The notes below the pieces were generated by a model that worked only from the letters and a program-made list of their open reading frames with translations, ran no database searches and was not told the origin of the DNA. A stretch of DNA of 64,000 nt from Pseudalkalibacillus hwajinpoensis (GTDB taxonomy: Bacteria; Bacillota; Bacilli; Bacillales; Guptibacillaceae). Shown here piece by piece: positions 50,450-58,133 of the stretch. Where the stretch lies: the NCBI RefSeq assembly GCF_039851965.1, contig NZ_CP156675.1:290788-354787 (forward strand), read 5' to 3'. The position numbers and the translations under genes were made by a program. Every line of letters begins with the position of its first letter. The stretch's first letter is position 1.

Positions 50450-50626
50450 ATGAGTAAAAAACTTTTTATTACATCTTCTGTTGTATTTTTTTTCTTTGCA
50501 ATCCCGCCACTAGTTTTTTCAATGTACAAAGGTAATTTGACGGATTCGCTAATTATTGGAATTATTTTGATCGGAATCTTATCCATTACTACTTTCGGAT
50601 ATATTAAAAATACTAATAAGAAATAA
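50450..50626 (+). CDS. Small two-helix membrane protein of the ABC operon
   Basis: A 58-residue protein starting MSKKLFITSSVVFFFFAIPP with helices about 5-24 and 33-50. The start codon directly follows the ATPase stop and GAAGGAG lies inside the ATPase end. Same operon; possibly an accessory subunit. No family recognised. Confidence 0.6.
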   Translation: MSKKLFITSSVVFFFFAIPPLVFSMYKGNLTDSLIIGIILIGILSITTFGYIKNTNKK

Positions 50627-50647
50627 ATTCTCAATTGAAATCGTCAT

Positions 50648-50686
50648 AAAGAGAGCAGCACTTTTTCCTAAAGTGTTGCTCTCTTT
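50648..50686 (+). terminator. Terminator of the ABC operon
   Basis: AAAGAGAGCAGCACTTT/AAGTGTTGCTCTCTTT stem followed by TTATT. Confidence 0.85.
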
Positions 50687-50828
50687 TATTGGTTCTATTT
50701 ACAAAATTTCAATTATTACCCCCGAAAAGAGCAAAAATAGTCACATTAGGTAATTAATGTTTAAATATCCCTTTTTTATAGTGTTATGAACTCATATTCG
50801 AAGCACGATTACAAAAGGAGGATTAAAA

Positions 50829-51158
50829 ATGAGCATTGCACAAAAGGTAGCAGAAGCTCCTGAAAGAAGATAGCCTTCCTACAAGCCTTCTAGTCTATTA
50901 GAAGTACTAATTCAACCTACTGATTATTTTTCTAGTCTGAGGATAGATCGTAAAATAGGGATGAATGCATACATCATCTTGGTGTTGTATGGAATCATAT
51001 CCTTTTTCCAAACGACTTTATTGAAGTCTAACGAATTTTTATTATTGTTATCCCCAGAATTGCAAAATGAAAGTACATATTTGATTTAGTATATTGGAAC
51101 GAGTATTTTTTCTGTCATTCAATTGTTGTTTAGTTTATTAATAACCTTCGCAAGCTGA
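50829..51158 (+). pseudogene. YIP1-like membrane protein gene, with two nonsense codons and lost 3-prime end
   Basis: A perfect ribosome site (AAAGGAGGATTAAAA) precedes MSIAQKVAEAPERR-stop. Past the stop the same frame continues PSSLLEVLIQPTDYFSSLRI, NAYIILVLYGIISFFQTTLL, a second stop, then YIGTSIFSVIQLLFSLLITF. L-x-E-V-L-x-x-P-x-x-Y-F is a usual opening of YIP1-domain proteins in Firmicutes. The rest is missing; an unrelated piece (FEKEDTRAFPILTKTALRRL) follows at 51160. Confidence 0.65.
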
Positions 51159-51291
51159 TTAAGGTTCGAAAAGGAGGACACCCGAGCCTTCCCTATCCTC
51201 ACCAAGACAGCGCTCAGACGTTTAATGGTCGCAAAAACTTCTTCATTTATAAACGAATGGTCCTAAAAAAGTGAGACGAAGAAGCTTACTA

Positions 51292-51696
51292 TTACTTGTT
51301 GGTTAATTCTTTTTCCACTTTGGTGATCAGGTCGTTTAGTAGCTTTGTATACGTGTTTTTCACTTTTTGATAGATGAATTTTGCTTCCTCTTCGTCGTAC
51401 AAATGAGACGTTTTGTTTCGATCAATCATCATGTCGATCCAGTCGTCTCCGTTTTCAATGAGTCCGTAAGAAAATGCTTCTCTAATGGTAGCACGCGGAC
51501 TTCTAATTTCGCTGATCCCTGTGTATTCTAGGAACATTTTCATGGTTTTCCAACTCAGTTCAAAAGTGAATTCAAAGCGCTGGATGACGCCGTCATACAC
51601 GATATCATCTGTCACGGGAATTTTCGTTGCTTCTTCTAAACGGGTTGCCGCCCGTTTGAAGTCTTCAAGCTTTTCGTACAGCCTGTCCTTGCTCAT
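51292..51696 (-). CDS. hepT: HepT-like HEPN toxin
   Basis: A 134-residue all-helical protein of the nucleotidyltransferase-substrate-binding/HEPN family (HI0074-like). The catalytic motif R-x4-H-x-Y is present in DRNKTSHLYDE (about residues 92-102). In characterised HepT/MntA systems the HEPN protein is an RNase toxin and MntA blocks it by adding AMP to the tyrosine of this motif. Its ATG lies inside the upstream mntA gene (32-bp overlap), so both come from one message. The damaged duplicate is at 8633. Confidence 0.85.
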   Translation of the reverse strand: MSKDRLYEKLEDFKRAATRLEEATKIPVTDDIVYDGVIQRFEFTFELSWKTMKMFLEYTGISEIRSPRATIREAFSYGLIENGDDWIDMMIDRNKTSHLYDEEEAKFIYQKVKNTYTKLLNDLITKVEKELTNK

Positions 51697-52003
51697 ATAT
51701 GATCATCCCTTCTTTGTTTATATTTGCTAACAGCTTTTCTTTTTGGAGTCGGTTCGTAAATAAGATATCGATCTTCGAGGGGGTCGTCATCTCTTCGACC
51801 GCCAGGGCGATAAGGTTTTGTTCGGTATGAGAACAGTTCACTGTTGTGATAGCAAGATCGATGTCTGAACGATCGGAGTGGTCACCACGTGCCCTAGAGC
51901 CAAACAGGACAACTCTCGTGATGGCCGTATGATTCGAACAATATGCTACGACTTCCTTAATAAACCGGTCCGATATGCCCGTTGCACGCCAGTTGGTTGT
52001 CAT
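51665..52003 (-). CDS. mntA: MntA-like minimal nucleotidyltransferase antitoxin
   Basis: A 112-residue protein with the minimal nucleotidyltransferase core: VVLFGSRARGDHSDRSDIDLAI gives G-S-x9-D-x-D, and KIDILFTNRL holds the third aspartate. ATG 52003 follows TAGGAGGAGAG. It is the first gene of the pair, before hepT. The known role of the family is AMPylation of HepT. Only a C-terminal fragment of a second copy remains at 9011-9140. Confidence 0.85.
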   Translation of the reverse strand: MTTNWRATGISDRFIKEVVAYCSNHTAITRVVLFGSRARGDHSDRSDIDLAITTVNCSHTEQNLIALAVEEMTTPSKIDILFTNRLQKEKLLANINKEGMIIYEQGQAVRKA

Positions 52004-52109
52004 GTGGACTCTCCTCCTACTTTCTTGTTCTTTTATTGTATCAGGAATACGAAGGTCTTCGCACCTGTATCCGTCTAGATCTATTAGTCTTGCCTTTTCA
52101 TCGAAGATA

Positions 52110-52146
52110 AAAACGCCACCCCTTATTTTGAAAGAGGTGACGTTTT
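52110..52146 (-). terminator. Terminator of the MarR gene
   Basis: AAAACGCCACC/GGTGACGTTTT stem overlapping the 3-prime end of the gene; on the minus strand it is followed by TTTTTATC. Confidence 0.75.
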
Positions 52147-52602
52147 GGGGTCTGTCTTTTCAATCCACTGGACGAAGGCATCCCCGTAAAAATGGCGATT
52201 AAACTCTTGAACACACTCGAGCAACTGAGCTCGTTTTGATTCGTCCATTTCCTGAAAATAGTTTAAGAATTGGTACTCATAAGTGGTAGAGGTATGAATT
52301 GCTTCATAACCTAACGCGGTCATACTGACATACGTTACCCTTAGATCTTCCTGGTGCTTGATTTGGCTTACCAGTCCTTTTTCTACCATTCTTTTCAGCA
52401 CTTGCATGACGGTTGAGACTGATAGTAAGCATAAGTCTGATAAGCGACTCACCGTGATCTCTTCTTCTAAATAAATAATCCTTAGAAGGTGCTGTTCAGC
52501 CTTGGTGATTCCCATGTTCTGTGCCGATCTTTCCCAATCGTTTTCTAAGACTTTGTACATGGCGCGAAAGTTGTTTAATAAAAAATGCAGACGGTCTTCC
52601 AA
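52123..52602 (-). CDS. MarR family regulator (ScoC/Hpr-like ending)
   Basis: A 159-residue winged-helix protein. HTH region ITVSRLSDLCLLSVSTVMQVLKRMVEKGLVS and wing KHQEDLRVTYVSMTALGYEA are the MarR pattern. The C-terminal FNRHFYGDAFVQWIEK resembles the I-Y-G-D-D-F-M-E-I-F-E ending of B. subtilis ScoC, so it may belong to that transition-state branch. No good target gene is adjacent. Start ATG 52602 after GAAAGGATGAAC. Confidence 0.8.
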   Translation of the reverse strand: MEDRLHFLLNNFRAMYKVLENDWERSAQNMGITKAEQHLLRIIYLEEEITVSRLSDLCLLSVSTVMQVLKRMVEKGLVSQIKHQEDLRVTYVSMTALGYEAIHTSTTYEYQFLNYFQEMDESKRAQLLECVQEFNRHFYGDAFVQWIEKTDPKTSPLSK

Positions 52603-52785
52603 TCTATGTTCATCCTTTCAATATATGGGAATGTTCCAAGCTTATCGTATCACACATCCCCATACGTGGACTGGGTAGCAATTCCATTTTTTAAGAACGT
52701 TTTATATCATTTTTTTCTCTCGAAATAAGAGGGATAAACAAAAAGAAACCCATGTGGGTATGAGCTTCTTTGTTCTTTCTTTTAC

Positions 52786-52925
52786 GGGGGTGAAAAGGTA
52801 CTGCAGTCGAAAGAAGGGGAGAGGTTTGGTCTTGAGGTGATTCGGATTAAACAGGTGGAGAAGTGTCGATGCTTTTTGCGATCGAGACAATACGTTCAAC
52901 ATAATGCGACGAAGGTGGCATGAAT
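52786..52925 (+). pseudogene. radC fragment
   Basis: GTGAAAAGGTACTGCAGTCG and the following ~110 bases match the region 2295-2411 of the intact radC (GAGAAAAGGTCCTGCAGTCA), with a short deletion after TCTTGAGGTGATT and frame changes. It covers only the N-terminal quarter and has no domain core. Confidence 0.75.
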
Positions 52926-52957
52926 GTAAGGCCAAGAGATTTCTTACTACTTTGTTT

Positions 52958-53248
52958 CTAATCAAAATTTTTGTTTATGTATTTTTGTATGTCCTCTATT
53001 ACTGTTTTGGCAGCTTTGGGACTTAATATTACTTTGCCATTTGCGAGGACCAAATTGTTTGATGATATTTCACCTGTTACCTGGCAAACCTCTTCATTCG
53101 GTGCATATTTTTTTATGATTATTTGGTCATCATCCACGTATATTTCCATTGGGTCTTTTATATTAATTCCAAAGGATCTTCTGAGTTCTACTGGTAGAAC
53201 AATTCTCCCCAATTCATCAACTTTGCGCACAATGCCCGTTGCCTTCAT
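52958..53248 (-). CDS. abrB: AbrB-type transition-state regulator
   Basis: A 96-residue protein. The N-terminal swapped-hairpin DNA-binding domain MKATGIVRKVDELGRIVLPV...ELRRSFGI...DPMEIYVDDDQIIIKKY is close to B. subtilis AbrB/Abh, and the C-terminal half (CQVTGEISSNNLVLANGKVILS) is also conserved in order. AAAGGAG before ATG. AbrB represses antibiotic and competence genes in exponential growth. It lies just downstream of the lanFEG operon on the same strand, so it may be a local copy acting on the lantibiotic locus (inference). Confidence 0.88.
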   Translation of the reverse strand: MKATGIVRKVDELGRIVLPVELRRSFGINIKDPMEIYVDDDQIIIKKYAPNEEVCQVTGEISSNNLVLANGKVILSPKAAKTVIEDIQKYINKNFD

Positions 53249-53337
53249 GATATTATCTCCTTTTGTTAGATTGAATTTTATCAGTATTCTTGTAGAGTCT
53301 TTGCCTTGCTAGATTAATGTTTTTCACTGTTCCTATT

Positions 53338-54672
53338 CTATATTTTTACGTTTAATACGCTTTTGATTTTTGTGAGATATTGAAATCTTATTAAAATGAA
53401 ATAGATTATTTGTAATGCGATAAAGATGCCTATGACCAACATGGATTCTTTCATAAGTGAATAACTAAACATGTTTTGCATGGCAATAAGGGATATGAAG
53501 CCATGAATGGTGGCAACGAATAACGGAATAAAAAATAGGACACCTAATTTAGTCGTAATGATGGTTGATAACTCTTTTTCCGTTATCCCAAATTTTGCAA
53601 TCATTTCATACTCGCGTTTGTCCTCCTTCATATCGGTATAAAGTCGAAAATACAATAGGCTTGCGGAAGATATGAAAAATACTGCCCCTATAAAAAAGCC
53701 AATAAACAAGACAATATCAATACCTTGCTGAGTAATTTTCGTTGATTCAAGAAGCATGGTTCGAATACCAACAATGGTTCCGATCGCTGAAAAGGTTATG
53801 GTAAGGACAACGGTTACCATAAATAAAATTTGAGCGTTATCGCGTAAACGATAAATTAGGTTCGATACAATGATCATATTCACTTTGTGTCGATAGATTT
53901 TCTTTTGTTTTCTTATGCGGTGAAGAATATAGACACTAAGCTGGGTGAAAAAGAAGTAGGTTCCAATTATGACGATTATGGTCACTGGTATCATGGCAAA
54001 GAAAACCATAGCTTCCTGTACGAGCAACGCGATAGCATAGCCTCCTCCTAGCAGAAAAACAGATAAAATGGATAAAGCAGGAGATGCTTTGGGTACACGT
54101 TTCGGTTTTGAGTTTCCTGTGAAGAGATCAATTAATTGACTACCCCGGACAAAGGAAGTCGTAAAGAATGAAATGATTAAAAACAGCACACCAAAAGAAA
54201 TGGAAGTTAGGAGAATGGCTTCCCAGGGCCAATAAAAAGGGAGCTCATTTGACATTCCTAAGGCATATTCGCTAATTAAAAGCAGTAGTTTTGCAAACAG
54301 TAGTCCAATACATATCCCTGAAATTATGGCGGCAGATCCCATGAGCATATTTTCCAAAAAGATCAGGTTACGCAATTGTTTATCCGACATTCCATTGATT
54401 GCAAAAATTCCAAATTCTTTTTTTCGGGATTTCAAAAATGAACTCATCGAATAAAGCACGAAGAGAAAAGAAAACACATAAATAATCGCTTCTGCGAAAT
54501 GCATCCCCACAGAGACATATCCGCCAATTATCTCTGTGGTGAAAGCTGGGTGGAATGCAAAAAGAGCATAAATAAAGAAAACTGAAACCGAGAATACACT
54601 GCTAAGAAAGTAGGCTAAATAAACTTGTTTGTTTCTCACAACGTTAATGAATGCTAGTCTTGGAAAAGTCAT
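53338..54672 (-). CDS. BceB-like FtsX-family permease lacking the extracellular domain
   Basis: A 444-residue protein with ten membrane helices arranged as in BceB: helix 1, a pair with the ABC-coupling segment SSFLKSRKKEFGIFAINGMSDKQLRNLIFLENML (about 78-111), six helices, then DMKEDKREYEMIAKFGITEKEL in the second coupling segment and two last helices. BceB proteins have ~640 residues because ~200 residues outside the membrane sit between helices 7 and 8. Here helix 7 (VLTITFSAIGTIVGIRTML) is joined to helix 8 by only LESTKITQQGID. AAGGAGGCTATC before ATG 54672. It is 40 bp after lanG, so in the lanFEG operon. Confidence 0.8.
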   Translation of the reverse strand: MTFPRLAFINVVRNKQVYLAYFLSSVFSVSVFFIYALFAFHPAFTTEIIGGYVSVGMHFAEAIIYVFSFLFVLYSMSSFLKSRKKEFGIFAINGMSDKQLRNLIFLENMLMGSAAIISGICIGLLFAKLLLLISEYALGMSNELPFYWPWEAILLTSISFGVLFLIISFFTTSFVRGSQLIDLFTGNSKPKRVPKASPALSILSVFLLGGGYAIALLVQEAMVFFAMIPVTIIVIIGTYFFFTQLSVYILHRIRKQKKIYRHKVNMIIVSNLIYRLRDNAQILFMVTVVLTITFSAIGTIVGIRTMLLESTKITQQGIDIVLFIGFFIGAVFFISSASLLYFRLYTDMKEDKREYEMIAKFGITEKELSTIITTKLGVLFFIPLFVATIHGFISLIAMQNMFSYSLMKESMLVIGIFIALQIIYFILIRFQYLTKIKSVLNVKI

Positions 54673-54712
54673 GATAGCCTCCTTACTGGTGAGTTAATGT
54701 TAGGTATAATAG

Positions 54713-55450
54713 TTATGCTTCATGTTTTCGAAAGAACCTATATCCTATTACCATAATGCAGCTAAAGGCTAATAAGGATATGGTGAGTGAATAGGGTATA
54801 GTAAGATTCCTCATCCCCTCTGAATTTGGGATTAAAGTCAGTGAGGGGAGAGACCAGAAATAATACTTTCCATAGGCGCTGTTTGTAATAACAACACTTG
54901 TAATCGATGCAGCTAAACTTATACCAATGGGTATTCCAATATTAGGGAATCTTATGCTTAGAATCATCTGTAAAGCAAGGATGGGTAGACAAGTTATCCA
55001 ACAAATGAGGACATTAACGGCCGTCGTACCGTAGGGGATATTCCCAACACCCACAATAATCGCAGCTCCTATAGTTCCAATATAAAGAATGAGCATGGAT
55101 AGACCGACGAGTCCTATATGAATAATTGTTTTAGTGATATAAATGGATTTCAAATTCACAGGCATAGTAAACAAGTATTTCCAATTATTTTCTGAATGTT
55201 CAATTCTGGCAAGCCAAACGGCCATCACCGCGATCGATAACGGAAGAAGTAAGAGGCCGTAAAATGTTACGATTTGCCCTAGTAGTTTTTCCCAGGGAAC
55301 CGCATTTCCTTGTAGGAAGACATCTTGATAACGGACAAAGTTATAAGCCCCAAACGTCACCATTAATAGTGGTGCTACACACATTAATAGCCAAACATAA
55401 GAGCGCTTTAACTTCATCATCTCCATCATTAATACTCTACTAAGCGTCAT
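54713..55450 (-). CDS. lanG: Lantibiotic immunity ABC permease LanG
   Basis: A 245-residue ABC-2 permease with six helices, beginning MTLSRVLMMEMMKLKRSYVWLLM. The segment WLARIEHSENNWKYLFTMPV is the conserved E-x-x-x-x-W-K loop of LanE/LanG and related bacteriocin-immunity permeases. With LanE and LanF it would expel the mature lantibiotic from the membrane and protect the producer. Confidence 0.85.
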   Translation of the reverse strand: MTLSRVLMMEMMKLKRSYVWLLMCVAPLLMVTFGAYNFVRYQDVFLQGNAVPWEKLLGQIVTFYGLLLLPLSIAVMAVWLARIEHSENNWKYLFTMPVNLKSIYITKTIIHIGLVGLSMLILYIGTIGAAIIVGVGNIPYGTTAVNVLICWITCLPILALQMILSIRFPNIGIPIGISLAASITSVVITNSAYGKYYFWSLPSLTLIPNSEGMRNLTIPYSLTISLLAFSCIMVIGYRFFRKHEA

Positions 55451-55482
55451 GCTCTATTCACCTTCGTTTCTGTTTCATATAT

Positions 55483-56214
55483 TTAAATATCTCGGTGGGC
55501 AAATTCACGATACCCTATGATTAAACATAAGAGACCAACCACCACGGACTGCCCCATATACCAGGTAATATTAATTCCTTCATTTAACCGGATCGGAAGT
55601 ACCAAATAAGGATACACCCAAGGGAGCCATCGTGTCAGGGCTGATTGTAATAGAAATATGGCTGCTACCGTTCCACAGATGGATACGGCTAAAGGAATAC
55701 CGGGATTATCGAATTTAATACTAAGCCAAAATTGAATGGTTAGCACAGCAAAAGCGCCAATCAATGCAGCACAAAGTGTTTGTATTAGTTGACTATACTG
55801 TATATCGCCAGGTAATTGGAGTATAAATGCACTACCTAGAATACCAATGCCAAGCAAAATGGAGCTTACCAGTAAGAAAAAGATGACCAACGTGATTTTT
55901 GCAAAATACACATCTCTTCGTTTGATCGGAAGAGCTAAGAGATATTTCCAATTATTTTCTGAATTTTCGTTCATGATAAGCATACTAGATAACACGGCTG
56001 CTAGGATTGGAAGTATAAGAACGGCCCAGATCACTGCGTGTTGTTCAATGAAAATCGTCCAAGGTATATCTCCTTCTTTCACTACACTCGTATAGCGAAT
56101 TTTAAAATTTACATATTGTAATAGCAAAATTAGGGTTGGAGCTAAAATGACTGGAAAAACAATCCGATTGTTGCGAAGCTTTGCCCATTCAGCTGAAAGA
56201 ACCTTATGAAACAT
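55483..56214 (-). CDS. lanE: Lantibiotic immunity ABC permease LanE
   Basis: A 243-residue permease with six helices, MFHKVLSAEWAKLRNNRIVF. The conserved loop reads MNENSENNWKYLLALPIKRRD, parallel to LanG, and the two proteins are clearly related to each other. ATG follows the lanF stop without a gap. Confidence 0.85.
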   Translation of the reverse strand: MFHKVLSAEWAKLRNNRIVFPVILAPTLILLLQYVNFKIRYTSVVKEGDIPWTIFIEQHAVIWAVLILPILAAVLSSMLIMNENSENNWKYLLALPIKRRDVYFAKITLVIFFLLVSSILLGIGILGSAFILQLPGDIQYSQLIQTLCAALIGAFAVLTIQFWLSIKFDNPGIPLAVSICGTVAAIFLLQSALTRWLPWVYPYLVLPIRLNEGINITWYMGQSVVVGLLCLIIGYREFAHRDI

Positions 56215-57141
56215 CTAGATGGCCCCCTCTTTTCCTGTTAAATCCAAGAAAATTTCCTCTAGAGATTTGACGCTCTCTACCAAATGGGAGACTTCAAATC
56301 CATTGGTGACAAGTTTTCTGTTTATTGCTGAAACCGAGTCATTTGGTTGATCGACCAGTAGCATATCTTCTATAATCCTTGCTTGAACATCTTGCTGGCG
56401 TAGTAGATCTTTTGCACCCATCAAATTATTGACTTTGATTTCAACTCGAGGTTTTTGATCTCTCTTCAACTCTTCCATTGTGCCATGAAACTTTAATTTT
56501 CCGGATTGAATGATGCCTACGTGGGAAGCGATCATTTCGATTTCGGCAAGGTTGTGACTAGAAATTAACACCGTTATACCAAATTCTTCGGGCATTCGTT
56601 TAATCAACTGCCGAATTTCGTGGATGCCACTTGGATCAAGCCCGTTTGTAGGTTCATCTAATATTAACAGTTCTGGAGAACCAAGCAGAGCGAGTGCTAT
56701 TCCTAGTCTTTGCTTCATTCCTAGAGAATACTGCTTCACTGGTTGGTGGGAAACTTCAGATAACCGAACAATTTCCAGCACCTCTTCGATTCGGGCGTTA
56801 GAAGATCCTAATATTTTACTAGAGAGTTTTAAATTTTCGAATCCAGTTAAGTTTCGATAATAAGAAGGCGCTTCGACGAGAGCCCCTACTCTTCGAAGAA
56901 TATCAATTCGATTTTTATGAAATGTTTGGCCAAATAGCCTTACTTCACCTTCTGTTGGCTTCATTAGTCCGAGGAGCATACGGATTGAAGTCGTTTTCCC
57001 TGCACCATTTGGACCAAGAAAACCAAAAATTTGACCGCGTTTAATTTCTAAATTCACATGGTCAACTGAATACTGATCCCCAAATTTTTTTGTTAAATCT
57101 TTTGTAGCAACTAATGTTTCTCCAACATCCTTATTCATCAT
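56215..57141 (-). CDS. lanF: Lantibiotic immunity ABC ATPase LanF
   Basis: A 308-residue ATPase. Walker A GPNGAGKTTSIR, signature YSLGMKQRLGIA, Walker B LLILDEPTNGLDP, H-loop LISSHNLAEIE. In the Q-loop position it reads RVGALVEAPSYYRNLTG, where glutamate replaces glutamine; this E-loop is a known trait of LanF immunity ATPases. First gene of the minus-strand operon lanF-lanE-lanG-permease. Confidence 0.9.
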   Translation of the reverse strand: MMNKDVGETLVATKDLTKKFGDQYSVDHVNLEIKRGQIFGFLGPNGAGKTTSIRMLLGLMKPTEGEVRLFGQTFHKNRIDILRRVGALVEAPSYYRNLTGFENLKLSSKILGSSNARIEEVLEIVRLSEVSHQPVKQYSLGMKQRLGIALALLGSPELLILDEPTNGLDPSGIHEIRQLIKRMPEEFGITVLISSHNLAEIEMIASHVGIIQSGKLKFHGTMEELKRDQKPRVEIKVNNLMGAKDLLRQQDVQARIIEDMLLVDQPNDSVSAINRKLVTNGFEVSHLVESVKSLEEIFLDLTGKEGAI

Positions 57142-57431
57142 TATCCCTGCCTTTATGTACTGTCAAAGACTCCGATTATCTTTTTTTTTCGATGCAAGGC
57201 GTCTCTGAGCAAATTGTCTATAGTTGTACTATATGGGTAATGCGATTTGACTACCATTGTTTAACCTTTCATTACCTTACGATGTTGTAAGATAAAGAAG
57301 ACAGATCTGTTTAAGGGTTTAACCATGTTTATAAACCGTGGAAATATATGCTAAAATTAACTGTTTCATATAAGGGGCACCTATTCAATCAAGCTATTGG
57401 TACGGGGAAATTCATTGGAGGAGTGAAATCT
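57142..57431. other. Divergent control region between lanF and the BceR-type regulator
   Basis: 290 bp holding both promoters and the BceR-type palindrome at 57277-57290. No gene. Confidence 0.5.
57277..57290. promoter_or_regulatory. BceR-type box
   Basis: TTACG-ATG-TTGTAA can be read as TTACG-ATGT-TGTAA, the BceR binding pattern TNACA-N4-TGTAA with one mismatch. It is placed to control lanFEG and perhaps the regulator genes. Confidence 0.55.
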
Positions 57432-58133
57432 ATGTTTCGTGTGTTCATTGTAGAGGATGATGAGAAGTTGGTCTCTCTCCTACAAGACTATATTCAGAAA
57501 TATGAATTTGAAACAAGCGTTGTTCAAAGATTTGGAAGCGTGGTTGAAGAGTTTAAAGCTTTCTCTCCACATCTTGTTTTATTGGATATTAATTTACCAA
57601 AATTCGATGGTTATTACTGGTGCAGACAAATACGTCAGTTCTCTACTTGTCCCATTTTATTTATTTCTGCTCGTGACGAAAAGATGGAACAGGTGATGGC
57701 TATGGAAAACGGTGGAGATGATTTTATTACAAAACCCTTTGATTACGAAATTGTACTTGCAAAAATAAGAAGTCAGTTAAGGCGGTCTTATGGTGATTAT
57801 GCAACGAACCAACTTAGTAGAACGATAAACCTTGAGGGAGTTTCCCTTGATGTGGATCGAATGGTTATAAGTTTCGGTGCCCATATGGTCGAGCTAAGTC
57901 ATACGGAGACAAGAATGCTAAGTGAATTTTTAAGCAAGCCTGAAGCAGTCATTAGTCGTGACCGATTGCTTGAAAAAATTTGGGATGAGGAAGCATTTGT
58001 AGATGATAATACACTTAACGTTAATATTAACCGTGTGCGAAAAAAGCTTCAAAATCTCCACATTAAAAATGCCATTCTGACCGTGAGGGGCAAAGGATAT
58101 CGTCTCATTCCTAATTGGGGGAAAGGAGAATGA
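57432..58133 (+). CDS. bceR: BceR-like OmpR-family response regulator
   Basis: A 233-residue regulator. MFRVFIVEDDEKLVSLLQDY, phosphorylated aspartate in LVLLDINLPKFDGYYWC, lysine in DDFITKPFDYEIVL. The C-terminal winged helix contains HTETRMLSEFLSKPEAVISRDRLLEKIWDEEAFVDDNTLNVNINRVRKKL. The NxLxVNIxRxRKKL form and INLPxFDGYYWC are BceR-like. Start at ATG 57432 after GGAGGAGTGAAA. ATGA overlap with the kinase. Confidence 0.88.
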   Translation: MFRVFIVEDDEKLVSLLQDYIQKYEFETSVVQRFGSVVEEFKAFSPHLVLLDINLPKFDGYYWCRQIRQFSTCPILFISARDEKMEQVMAMENGGDDFITKPFDYEIVLAKIRSQLRRSYGDYATNQLSRTINLEGVSLDVDRMVISFGAHMVELSHTETRMLSEFLSKPEAVISRDRLLEKIWDEEAFVDDNTLNVNINRVRKKLQNLHIKNAILTVRGKGYRLIPNWGKGE

